64,000 nt of DNA from contig NC_004663.1 of NCBI RefSeq assembly GCF_000011065.1, positions 4,588,001 to 4,652,000 of the forward strand. Reading direction: 5' to 3'. The position numbers and the translations under genes are program-made. Shown here piece after piece: positions 8,290 through 15,935 of this stretch. Each line of letters opens with the position of its first letter. The stretch's first letter is position 1. The notes beneath the pieces were generated by a model. It ran no database searches. It saw only the letters and a program-made list of their open reading frames with translations, and had not been told where the DNA came from. The DNA comes from Bacteroides thetaiotaomicron VPI-5482. GTDB lineage: Bacteria; Bacteroidota; Bacteroidia; Bacteroidales; Bacteroidaceae.

Positions 8290-9342
8290 ATGAGTAGAAT
8301 TACAACAACCGTCGCCCTGCTTTTGATGGCGACAGCAGCCTGCGGACAGGCTAAAGAAGATGCCGGGGATGGCAAACAGCTGGATAAGCAGACCATGGAA
8401 CTGAAAGATTATTTGCCTGAAATTCATGGGACAATCCGGGGAAAATATGAGTTCCAGACAGAAACCAACGAAAGCCGTTTTGAAGTGCGGAATGCCCGCT
8501 TCAGTGTTTCGGGAAATGTACATCCGATTGTTGCCTATAAAGCGGAGATCGATTTGTCCGACGAGGGTTCCATCAAGATGCTTGATGCGTATGCCCGTGT
8601 ATTTCCTGTCAAGGACCTGAATTTTACGATTGGTCAGATGCGTGTACCTTTCACGATTGACGCCCATCGTTCTCCCCATCAGCAGTATTTTGCCAATCGT
8701 TCGTTTATAGCCAAGCAGGTGGGCAATGTGCGTGATGTCGGCTTCACCGGTTGTTATACACAAAAAGAAGGTCTTCCTTTTGTCCTTGAAGGTGGATTGT
8801 TTAACGGCTCCGGTCTGACTAATCAGAAGGAATGGCATAAGACCTTGAATTATTCGATAAAAGCACAGTTGCTGCCTAATAAAAATTGGAATCTCACTTT
8901 GAGCACTCAAATGATAAAGCCGGAACATACCCGTATTAATATGTATGATGCCGGCATCTACTATCAGAATAATCGTTTTCATATCGAAGCGGAGTATTTA
9001 TATAAAATGTATGGACACGAAGCGTTTAAGGACGTTCATGCGGTCAATAGCTTTGTGAATTATGATTTGCCGTTGAAAAAAGTATTCAATAAGATTTCTT
9101 TTCTGGCCCGTTATGATATGATGACTGACCACAGTAATGGGCTGGCGGACAGTGAGACAGGTGTTTTGAAGATAAACGACTATGCCCGTCATCGTGTGAC
9201 AGGCGGCATCACGCTGAGCCTTTCCAAAGCCTTTATTGCTGATCTTCGTCTCAACTTTGAGAAGTATTTCTATCAGAAGTCCGGAGTTCCCAAAGAGTCG
9301 GAGCGTGATAAAATCGTTATTGAGTTTATGACGAGATTTTGA
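8290..9342 (+). CDS. Phosphate-selective porin O/P family protein
   Basis: A 350-residue outer-membrane barrel with an N-terminal signal peptide (MSRITTTVALLLMATAACGQA). The sequence has the alternating strand pattern and the conserved segments of the OprO/OprP family: IRGKYEFQ, RFEVRNARFSVSG, YKAEIDLSDEG, FTIGQMRVPFTIDAHRSPHQQYFANRS, and a C-terminal aromatic residue (EFMTRF). Family members form anion-selective trimers in the outer membrane. The upstream Pho-box-like array supports expression under phosphate limitation. The CYTH gene begins 20 nt after the stop and may be co-transcribed. Confidence 0.85.
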   Translation: MSRITTTVALLLMATAACGQAKEDAGDGKQLDKQTMELKDYLPEIHGTIRGKYEFQTETNESRFEVRNARFSVSGNVHPIVAYKAEIDLSDEGSIKMLDAYARVFPVKDLNFTIGQMRVPFTIDAHRSPHQQYFANRSFIAKQVGNVRDVGFTGCYTQKEGLPFVLEGGLFNGSGLTNQKEWHKTLNYSIKAQLLPNKNWNLTLSTQMIKPEHTRINMYDAGIYYQNNRFHIEAEYLYKMYGHEAFKDVHAVNSFVNYDLPLKKVFNKISFLARYDMMTDHSNGLADSETGVLKINDYARHRVTGGITLSLSKAFIADLRLNFEKYFYQKSGVPKESERDKIVIEFMTRF

Positions 9343-9362
9343 TTTTTAATTATCTTTGTGCT

Positions 9363-9830
9363 ATGGCACAAGAAATAGAACGTAAATTTTTAGTTTCCGG
9401 TGATTTTAAATCCTTTGCATTTGCGCAGAGCCGGATTATGCAGGGATATATTTGCAGCGCCCGTGGTCGGACGGTGCGGGTTCGTATTCGTGACGATAAA
9501 GGTTATCTCACTATCAAAGGTGCTTCCAACGAATCGGGTACCAGTCGCTATGAGTGGGAAAAGGAACTTCCCTTGTCCGAAGCGGAAGAACTGATGAAAC
9601 TTTGCGAACCGGGAATGATTGATAAGACCCGTTATCTGGTACGTAGTGGCAATCATATCTTCGAGGTTGACGAGTTCTACGGTGAGAATGAAGGACTTAT
9701 TGTAGCTGAAGTAGAGCTGGGCACAGAAGATGAGGCGTTTGTCAAGCCCGGGTTTATTGGCGAAGAAGTGACCGGGGATGTACGCTACTATAACTCTCAC
9801 CTGATGAAAAAACCGTATAAAATGTGGTGA
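9363..9830 (+). CDS. CYTH domain protein (triphosphate tunnel metalloenzyme)
   Basis: 155 residues making up a single CYTH domain. The signature EIERKFLV is at residues 4-11. Alternating basic strands follow (RTVRVRIRDDKGYLTIKG), then YEWEKELP, KTRY, FEVDEFYGENEGLIVAEVEL and a terminal SHLMKKPY segment. Enzymes of this fold hydrolyse inorganic triphosphate, thiamine triphosphate or nucleoside triphosphates in a metal-lined tunnel. The substrate here is not determinable, and tripolyphosphatase is a common activity for the short bacterial forms. The start at 9363 puts the EIERKF motif at the N terminus. A TATCTTTG box just upstream (9351-9358) would make an almost leaderless transcript, so read-through from the porin is likelier. 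Confidence 0.87.
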   Translation: MAQEIERKFLVSGDFKSFAFAQSRIMQGYICSARGRTVRVRIRDDKGYLTIKGASNESGTSRYEWEKELPLSEAEELMKLCEPGMIDKTRYLVRSGNHIFEVDEFYGENEGLIVAEVELGTEDEAFVKPGFIGEEVTGDVRYYNSHLMKKPYKMW

Positions 9831-9880
9831 ATGTTAACAAATAAGCTGTATATTTGTTCTTAGTACTAAAAGAGCAGTAT

Positions 9881-11173
9881 ATGGAACAGTTGTACAATTA
9901 TCTACCGAGGGAACTGATAACTTTCGTTCTGGTTACTTTATTTTCTTTACTTATCGGACTGTCGCAACGACGGATCAGTCTGAAGCGTGAAGGGGAAACA
10001 ACTCTCTTCGGGACTGACCGTACATTTACTTTCATTGGTATTCTAGGCTATTTGCTTTATATACTCGATCCTACGGATATGCGTCTGTTTATGGGTGGTG
10101 GCGCTGTACTCGGTTTATTGCTGGGCTTGAACTATTACGTCAAGCAGTCTCAATTCCATGTCTTTGGTGTAACGACCATTATTATTGCGCTGATTACTTA
10201 TTGTCTGGCTCCTATTGTGTCTACCCAGCCTTCCTGGTTTTATGTGATGGTGATTGTGACGGTGCTTTTATTGACAGAGCTTAAACACACCTTTACGGAG
10301 TTTGCCCAGCGGATGAAGAACGATGAGATGATTACGCTGGCAAAGTTCTTGGCTATCAGTGGTATCATATTGCCTATGTTACCGCACAAGAACCTGATTC
10401 CGGATATTAATCTCACTCCTTATTCTATTTGGCTGGCGACGGTTGTTGTCTCCGGTATCTCATATTTGTCTTACTTGCTGAAACGCTATGTGTTTCATGA
10501 ATCGGGAGTATTGGTTTCCGGCATTATCGGTGGATTGTATAGTAGTACTGCCACAATTTCGGTATTGGCCCGTAAAAGCAGAAAGGCTTCCGAGCAGGAG
10601 GCGAACGAATATGTAGCTGCTATGCTGCTTGCGGTCAGCATGATGTTTCTGCGTTTTATGATATTGATTCTGATCTTTAGCAGGGAGATATTTACATCTA
10701 TCTATCCTTATCTTTTGATTATGTCTGTGGTAGCTGCCGTTGTTGCGTGGTTTATCCATTCCCGTCATCGACGCTCCAAGGATATGGCCGATGAGTCGGA
10801 AGATGAGGACAGCAGTAACCCGCTCGAATTTAAAGTTGCTCTGATTTTTGCCACTCTCTTCGTTGTGTTTACAGTGCTGACACACTATACTTTGGTTTAT
10901 GCGGGTACAGGCGGATTGAATCTGCTTTCTTTTGTATCCGGACTTAGTGACATTACTCCTTTTATCTTGAACCTTTTGCAGAATACAGGGAGCGTAGCTG
11001 TACTGGTTGTTGTGGCTTGCAGTATGCAGGCTATTATCAGTAATATTCTGGTGAATATGTTTTATGCTTTGTTTTTTGCAGGGAAAGGTAGTAAGTTACG
11101 TCCCTGGATTTTGGGAGGATTCGGGACGGTGATCGGGGTAAATCTTGTGTTGCTTCTGTTCTTCTATTTGTAG
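9881..11173 (+). CDS. MgtC/DUF4010 family multi-pass membrane protein
   Basis: 430 residues with about a dozen hydrophobic helices, so an inner-membrane protein. The N-terminal part (TLFSLLIGLSQRR, GTDRTFTFIGILGYLL) resembles the MgtC/SapB fold. The C-terminal part (GVLVSGIIGGLYSSTATISVLARKSR through GVNLVLLLFFY) is the DUF4010 domain. Transport or regulatory function is unproven. Start 9881 is preferred over an earlier in-frame Met because a TATATTTG box (9849-9856) overlaps the extra N-terminal codons. It lies 50 nt after the CYTH gene. Confidence 0.8.
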   Translation: MEQLYNYLPRELITFVLVTLFSLLIGLSQRRISLKREGETTLFGTDRTFTFIGILGYLLYILDPTDMRLFMGGGAVLGLLLGLNYYVKQSQFHVFGVTTIIIALITYCLAPIVSTQPSWFYVMVIVTVLLLTELKHTFTEFAQRMKNDEMITLAKFLAISGIILPMLPHKNLIPDINLTPYSIWLATVVVSGISYLSYLLKRYVFHESGVLVSGIIGGLYSSTATISVLARKSRKASEQEANEYVAAMLLAVSMMFLRFMILILIFSREIFTSIYPYLLIMSVVAAVVAWFIHSRHRRSKDMADESEDEDSSNPLEFKVALIFATLFVVFTVLTHYTLVYAGTGGLNLLSFVSGLSDITPFILNLLQNTGSVAVLVVVACSMQAIISNILVNMFYALFFAGKGSKLRPWILGGFGTVIGVNLVLLLFFYL

Positions 11174-11231
11174 AAAAGGGGGGGAGCATACTTTTTGTTG
11201 CCGAATACATTCAATGGAACTGGCTTATATT

Positions 11232-11261
11232 TTGTTTTTTTGAATAAAGAAGCTATCTTTG
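11232..11261 (+). promoter_or_regulatory. Promoter of the HipB-like gene
   Basis: TTG (11232-11234), 19 nt, TATCTTTG (11254-11261). A short palindrome AATAGTGCTATT (11284-11295) between this and the ATG is a possible autoregulatory operator. Confidence 0.6.
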
Positions 11262-11319
11262 TATTTAGATATAATAGTATCTGAATAGTGCTATTTTTAA
11301 ATTAATTGAATACAATTGT

Positions 11320-11646
11320 ATGTCTTTACTTTATAATTTTGATGTAGAGAGACCCGAAGAGTTGCTGGCAATTCTGGCTCAGAATCTGCAGAAACGCAGA
11401 CTTGAGAAAGGACTTTCCCGAGAAGCTCTTACCGAACTTAGCGGAGTTCCGACGCCTACTATTGCCAAGTTTGAACAAAAGCATACTATTTCATTGGCAT
11501 CCTATGTAGCATTAGCAAAAGCACTGGGTTACTCTAAAGCTATCAAGGAACTTTTATCTGAACCGCTGTTTAGTACAATGGAGGAGTTGGAAATGATTAA
11601 TAAGAATAAAAACAGAAAGAAGGGGCGTAATGAAATCAGTAAATAA
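11320..11646 (+). CDS. XRE-family HTH regulator, HipB-like antitoxin
   Basis: 108 residues with a helix-turn-helix at about 20-75 (LAQNLQKRRLEKGLSREAL, GVPTPTIAKFEQ, SLASYVALAKALGY), typical of HipB-type antitoxins and other XRE repressors. HipB binds operator DNA and its partner kinase HipA. The call is supported by the overlapping downstream frame, which begins like HipA but stops after 37 residues. With the toxin lost, this protein may be an orphan antitoxin or a free regulator. It has its own promoter and a small palindrome in the leader. Confidence 0.75.
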   Translation: MSLLYNFDVERPEELLAILAQNLQKRRLEKGLSREALTELSGVPTPTIAKFEQKHTISLASYVALAKALGYSKAIKELLSEPLFSTMEELEMINKNKNRKKGRNEISK

Positions 11647-11743
11647 ACTGATAGTAACCTATCATAATAGAAATGTTGGAACTCTCAGTATGACACCTGA
11701 TAATCGGCTATGTGCATTTCAGTATGAGAAAAAAAGGAAGTAA
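11630..11743 (+). pseudogene. Truncated hipA toxin stump
   Basis: The ATG at 11630 overlaps the end of the HipB-like gene, as in intact hipBA operons. The 37-residue product contains the start of the HipA N-terminal fold (LIVTYHNRNVGTLSMTPDN, FQYE). It ends at TAA 11741-11743, whereas real HipA proteins are over 400 residues. The kinase body is absent here and also beyond the nearby insertion sequence, so sequence was deleted rather than just interrupted. Confidence 0.6.
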
Positions 11744-11780
11744 AGAATCTTTTCTTTGATAAATGCAAGAAAAGATTCTT
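11743..11780 (+). terminator. Hairpin after the hipA stump
   Basis: AAGAATCTTTTCTT (11743-11756) pairs perfectly with AAGAAAAGATTCTT (11767-11780) across a 10-nt loop. The rest of the gap up to the insertion sequence (11781-11910) holds another hairpin (GGCATATGAA/TTCATATGCC) and no supported gene. Confidence 0.5.
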
Positions 11781-11910
11781 CGACAAGTTTAGGATGGGGA
11801 TATTCAGTAAATGTCTCTAAAAAATAAGATGGCATATGAAGATGATAGGGCATGACCATTTCATATGCCATTCTTATTGTCATTTTTCCGTGCTTTCTCA
11901 CATAATTCTA

Positions 11911-13523
11911 TCCGATAGGACATGACGTTCCGGAAGAAGTCTGATGACCTCTTCTGATTCTGTGAGTAAAATCATATCATGCTGCTTTAGCTGCTTTGTT
12001 TCTGATTTTTTCTATCATCAGTATGGCATTTGCCGTATGTATTCCAAAGAAAATCCACAGTATTTCCGTCTTCCTGTTTCTGGCCTTTATCCTTGAGAGC
12101 GAGTAATGTTGCTTTTGAGTGCCGAAGCTTCCTTCAAGCCGTGTTGCCCTTTCTTTTGAGAGTTCGCTTCTAAGCACCTTCCTCAAAGGCTCATCTTTGG
12201 CCGCCCTTCCCTTGCGCACAAAGGATGTGGATATCCCATATTTTGTACAGAACTTTCTGTTGGCATTATTGGCATATATGGAATCGGCAGCCACACATCT
12301 TACCCTTACATTCATAAGCTTCTGCTGCATACGGATACAGTCCTTCAAGCGTATACCCTCATTGAATGCCTTGAACGAGAGGTGTTCGATGAACGATATG
12401 CCGTCTATCTGTATATTATTGACCTTTGCACCGAACTCGACGGACTTGGTTTCCTTGCCTCTGACGATGGGACGTACATAATGACGGTCAATGCTGACGA
12501 TGCGGTCACTGACTTTCCGCCCTTCAAACATTTCCTTTTCTTGTACAAGCACCTTTCTGATGATGGAAAGACGCTTATGATAATCCTGGGTATATCGGAG
12601 TAAAGCACCGTACTCGCTATGGATCCCATCCCTTTGACTGAGGAGCTTTTCAAGAAGCTTGATCATACGGCGCTTAAGCATTCTTGTCCTTGAAGCTCTC
12701 CTCTTTCTTTTCTTGCAGTAGGACAGATAGGATTCCGCCACATTCCTGTATTTGTTGCGCGGACGCCTTATGCCCAGCTCCCTGCAATGCCGGCATATAT
12801 GCCTGTAGAGCCATTCGAGGCTTTCCCAAAGGAGTTTCATGTCCGTAGGAAAACGCATGTGGCTTTCATAGCATGTGGCATCGGTCATGCAGACGTGAAG
12901 GTTATCAAGATAAGGTTTCCAGTGTGAAGCCAGGAGCTCCTGGAAAGAATCAATGTCAAGGCGGGATGCTATCTCATTACGGATGGCACTGACTATCTTG
13001 AAGTTGGTTATCGGAAGGGACGGGGGAATCATAATTCCACAGAAAATCTGGTAGTGTATGTTCCCGTTCAGATGTTCCACCAGTTGCCTGTCGGAGAATC
13101 CGGTGTATGCCTTCAGGACCATAAGGGCGATCTTTGCGGAAGGACTGAATCTGTTCCTGCGTCCCAGGCGCCGGTCCGACAGGCCTGCGGCTTTTGCCAT
13201 ACATTCAAACGGAAAGACCGAATGAAGCTTGCCAAGCTCACTCTCATTAAAACTCTTGCGGTATTTTTCCAGAATATCAAATTCTGTAAAACCCAAAGTA
13301 GGGTGAATTTCTGAAACATTCACTATCTTTGCCATATCTTATTAGTTTGGATATTTCCCCCGTTTTGGCCGTCAAACCTTATTTTCGGGGGAATACCTAA
13401 AGATACAAAAAAGCCAACTAATTCGCAATACTTTGTGTATGAATTAGTTGGCTGATTTTGTAGTATTTAATGAATGTCCCTAGGATGACAGAGCAAGATG
13501 ATAGGAAACAGTGTCCTTTCGGA
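11911..13523 (-). mobile_element. IS1182-like insertion sequence, about 1.6 kb
   Basis: The ends carry imperfect inverted repeats: TCCGATAGGACA at 11911-11922 and the complement of TCCGAAAGGACA at 13512-13523 (11 of 12 matching, with weaker similarity further in). They enclose one intact transposase gene. A perfect 12-bp hairpin (13413-13424 / 13441-13452) lies in the leader upstream of the transposase and may block read-through transcription. No clear target duplication is visible next to these ends, so the outer limits may be off by a few bases. Confidence 0.75.
11977..13335 (-). CDS. IS1182-family DDE transposase
   Basis: An intact 452-residue transposase. Its first domain (FSPSAKIALMVLKAYTGFSDRQLVEHLNGN) is the usual N-terminal region of IS5/IS1182 transposases. 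Catalytic acidic residues are visible in order: Asp in CMTDATCYESHMRFP, Asp in CVAADSIYANNANRKFC, and Glu in RLEGSFGTQKQHYSL followed by IKARNRKTEILWIFFGIHTANA. An inserted basic coiled region (KKRKRRASRTRMLKRRM) lies between the first two. No frameshift or early stop is seen, so the element may still be active. It is bounded by inverted repeats and sits between a hipA stump and the nuclease locus. Confidence 0.9.
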   Translation of the reverse strand: MAKIVNVSEIHPTLGFTEFDILEKYRKSFNESELGKLHSVFPFECMAKAAGLSDRRLGRRNRFSPSAKIALMVLKAYTGFSDRQLVEHLNGNIHYQIFCGIMIPPSLPITNFKIVSAIRNEIASRLDIDSFQELLASHWKPYLDNLHVCMTDATCYESHMRFPTDMKLLWESLEWLYRHICRHCRELGIRRPRNKYRNVAESYLSYCKKRKRRASRTRMLKRRMIKLLEKLLSQRDGIHSEYGALLRYTQDYHKRLSIIRKVLVQEKEMFEGRKVSDRIVSIDRHYVRPIVRGKETKSVEFGAKVNNIQIDGISFIEHLSFKAFNEGIRLKDCIRMQQKLMNVRVRCVAADSIYANNANRKFCTKYGISTSFVRKGRAAKDEPLRKVLRSELSKERATRLEGSFGTQKQHYSLSRIKARNRKTEILWIFFGIHTANAILMIEKIRNKAAKAA

Positions 13524-13550
13524 CAATCTCATGATTACTCTCCTGTATGG

Positions 13551-14690
13551 TTATAATCCCCAATCACTCTTATTGTAACTTCGTTCTACTTCATTTTCAA
13601 TCTTATCGGGAAGATTATGGAAGAAGTCGATTCCTGTTTTTTCTTCCAGTTCATCTATTGAAAGAGCATATGCCGCATAACTACTGTTACTGTATGATTT
13701 ATGCTCAAACCAAAAGCCTATTGCTTTATATTGACCATTTTTTAGTGATAAAATAGCCATATAGAAATATTTGGGAACTGGAATAGTATTATTTGCTTTA
13801 AGGTATTTGATAATATTATTATTGTCAATAGTCCCCCCTTTTGCTACATAAAGGGTGTCTTGATCATTGGTGATTTTTCCCCATGACTGTACTTTACCTT
13901 CCAGGCTTGCCCATATGCCACCATTGAATCCGTTTTGTATTTGTGGATTCATGTTAGACATATAAAAGGTTTGTTTATTGGCAGCTACAGAATATTGCCT
14001 ATCTGACGAAGCTGCAAGGTGCCCTCTGCTATACCCCGAACCTGTATAATCACCGTCGTGTGTTCGATATTGTGATGGAATACTAGGGTCATCACTGAAG
14101 TCTCCTGCACGACCTACATTATTATCAGGCGTTGAAGTATTGAAAGTAAAAGCTACCCAACGTGAGCTTTTTTGAGTACAATCATATTCAAAACTGTAGG
14201 TTATTACTTCTTTTCCATTATATTGTGTAGTATGGGTAATGAATAAATTGGAATTACCTCCTTTTAGCTTTGGAATCTCAATTCTTCCTGCATATCCCGA
14301 TGGATTAGGATCCGGATCAGGCTCTTCACCATTTCCTCCTTTTTGGGTGATCGTTATATTTTCACTCTTTCCATTAGATGTTACGGTGATAACAGTATAA
14401 CGTTCATCATCATCATTAGCGGATACAGAACAGATGGTAGAGGCATTCCCGTTTCCCTCTTTGTTATTTATTGTGCACCAACTATCCTGACTAGATGCAG
14501 TCCACTTACCGTCTGTCTTTATTTGTAGAAAGAAACTGCCTCCCTTTGCGGAAACTTCATTGTTTTTAAGGTCTGTACTAACACTTAATCCGCCAATATT
14601 ATCTGTTGGATCATTGTTGTCGCTACCACACGCTGCAAACAGGGTAGGGAGTAGTACTAATAGTAAGGTTTGGATGAATTTATATTTCAT
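13551..14690 (-). CDS. Secreted BACON-NUC1 DNA/RNA non-specific endonuclease, lipoprotein
   Basis: 379 residues with a lipoprotein signal (LPTLFAA-C), then a BACON-like beta-sandwich (about 35-118: KNNEVSAKGGSFFLQIKTDG, WCTINN, ITVTSNG). After a Glu/Asp/Pro linker comes a Serratia-type nuclease domain (about 135-375). The nuclease motif reads YSRGHLAASSDR, where most family members have DRGH. The His base and downstream metal ligands (Asn in MSNMNPQ, Glu in GIWASLEGKVQSWG) are kept. It probably sits on the outer surface and cuts DNA and RNA without sequence specificity. It lies 14 nt after the EEP nuclease and forms an operon with it. The D-to-S change may lower or alter activity. Confidence 0.85.
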   Translation of the reverse strand: MKYKFIQTLLLVLLPTLFAACGSDNNDPTDNIGGLSVSTDLKNNEVSAKGGSFFLQIKTDGKWTASSQDSWCTINNKEGNGNASTICSVSANDDDERYTVITVTSNGKSENITITQKGGNGEEPDPDPNPSGYAGRIEIPKLKGGNSNLFITHTTQYNGKEVITYSFEYDCTQKSSRWVAFTFNTSTPDNNVGRAGDFSDDPSIPSQYRTHDGDYTGSGYSRGHLAASSDRQYSVAANKQTFYMSNMNPQIQNGFNGGIWASLEGKVQSWGKITNDQDTLYVAKGGTIDNNNIIKYLKANNTIPVPKYFYMAILSLKNGQYKAIGFWFEHKSYSNSSYAAYALSIDELEEKTGIDFFHNLPDKIENEVERSYNKSDWGL

Positions 14691-14704
14691 AAGTTAACTG
14701 TTCG

Positions 14705-15736
14705 TTAGTCTTTTATCTCTTTGATTAAATATATGATGGTCGGCAGGTGGTCGCTATACCCATTAAGCCATACCCCCCCGGCATGTGTTCTTTTGGGATA
14801 TCCTTTGTACTTTCCTTCTTTTTGGAACATATAATCTCTTCTGAAGATTTCGTTTCTGTAATATTTCAGTGTACTTCTATCATTACCTAATAAATTTCCT
14901 GTAAATACGATCTGATCAAACAGATTCCATTTACCATCATACATTAAAGTACCGTTACCTTTCTTTAAAGTGTCCCACCAGGGATTATATAAATCATGTT
15001 CCTTTGTATCTTGAGCTTTGCGTTTTGCTCCTAATGCAACAGCCATACTCTTGTCCATTGGATCATCATTCATATCTCCCATGATAATGACCTTTGCATT
15101 TGAATCCTCATTTAATAAAGAATCTTTTAAGGCTCGGACTTGTTCTCCTGCTCTTTCCCGAGCGGGTGATGCGGCTGCACGTGAAGGCCAGTGATTTACG
15201 ATAAAGTGCACCTTTTCACCGGCAAGTGTACCGCTGGCAATAAGGAAACCACGGGTTTTATAGGTAGTATCATTATTCTCATAAATATATGGAGCGAGTT
15301 TACTGGCAGTGAGATGAAAGAATTTCGGATTGTAGAAAAATGCGCAGTCTACGCCGCGACGGTCCGGACCTTCATAATGAACAATTTCGTATCCTCTGTC
15401 AGATAAAGCAGGTTGTTTGAGCAGGTCTTCCAATACTCTTCTGTTTTCAACTTCCGACATACCGATAATAGTTGGTCCTAATGGTAATTTGTCTGTCGAT
15501 AGCTGACTTAATATTTCAGACATGTTTTTTAGCTTCGCTTCATATTTCATGGAGTTCCACTTATTTTTACCATTTGGTAAATATTCAAAGTCGTTTTTGC
15601 CCGCGTCATGAATTGTATCGAACAGATTCTCAAGGTTATAAAACGCTACGCTGTAAAGAGCATACTTTTTCTCCTGTGAATAGCTTGTTATCGAAATAAA
15701 CAGTAACAGGCCCCATACCGTTAAAAACTTTTTCAT
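14705..15736 (-). CDS. Secreted endonuclease/exonuclease/phosphatase (EEP) family protein
   Basis: 343 residues with a cleavable signal peptide (MKKFLTVWGLLLFISITSYS-Q). The EEP fold motifs appear in order: FYNLENLFDT (metal-binding Asn), GMSEVENR (metal-binding Glu), GPDRRGVDCAFFY, VNHWPSR (catalytic His), MGDMNDDP (Asp/Asn pair) and YSDHLP (terminal catalytic His). The family includes DNases, RNases and phosphodiesterases. With a signal peptide and a downstream NUC1 gene, the likely job is extracellular or periplasmic nucleic-acid breakdown. Two Pho-box-like hexamers 11 bp apart lie upstream on this strand. It is first gene of the minus-strand operon. Confidence 0.87.
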   Translation of the reverse strand: MKKFLTVWGLLLFISITSYSQEKKYALYSVAFYNLENLFDTIHDAGKNDFEYLPNGKNKWNSMKYEAKLKNMSEILSQLSTDKLPLGPTIIGMSEVENRRVLEDLLKQPALSDRGYEIVHYEGPDRRGVDCAFFYNPKFFHLTASKLAPYIYENNDTTYKTRGFLIASGTLAGEKVHFIVNHWPSRAAASPARERAGEQVRALKDSLLNEDSNAKVIIMGDMNDDPMDKSMAVALGAKRKAQDTKEHDLYNPWWDTLKKGNGTLMYDGKWNLFDQIVFTGNLLGNDRSTLKYYRNEIFRRDYMFQKEGKYKGYPKRTHAGGVWLNGYSDHLPTIIYLIKEIKD

Positions 15737-15764
15737 TATTTATCTATAAATTAGGTTTCTGAAT

Positions 15765-15781
15765 ATTACATTGGTTTGACA
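15765..15781 (-). promoter_or_regulatory. Pho-box-like pair upstream of the EEP nuclease
   Basis: Read on the minus strand, TGTCAA (15781-15776) and TGTAAT (15770-15765) start exactly 11 bp apart. TAATTTAT, a weak -7 match, begins 17 bp after the start of the second hexamer. The geometry is like that of the porin array. Only two repeats are present, so the call is weaker. Confidence 0.45.
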
Positions 15782-15868
15782 AATATCTAAAAAGAAAACG
15801 GAAAAACAAGTATTATCGCCTATTTTTTCTTTGTTTTTTCTTGTAATATCCCTTTTTTTTTGTTGTTT

Positions 15869-15913
15869 TGTACTCTCGCTGTAATATAACTGTGAATTTT
15901 CGTGCTACAAATT
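15869..15913 (+). promoter_or_regulatory. Pho-box-like triple repeat upstream of the TonB-dependent receptor
   Basis: TGTACT (15869), TGTAAT (15880) and TGTGAA (15891) start at exact 11-bp steps. A further TGTAAT at 15842 is out of phase. A weak -7 match (TACAAATT) starts at 15906, 15 bp after the last hexamer, similar to the 16 bp seen at the porin. Confidence 0.5.
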
Positions 15914-15935
15914 AACACTAATAATAATTTAAATT

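Noticed and set aside
8068..8982. Long minus-strand open frame antisense to the porin
   Set aside because: It is a shadow of the porin gene, with atypical composition and no start context. The plus-strand product is clearly a porin.
11719..11901. Minus-strand 60-codon frame between the hipA stump and the insertion sequence
   Set aside because: It overlaps two perfect hairpins, has no promoter or neighbour support and shows no family pattern.
11911..13523. Target-site duplication of the insertion sequence
   Set aside because: Bases next to the proposed ends (TCTA left, CAAT right) do not match, so no duplication is claimed.
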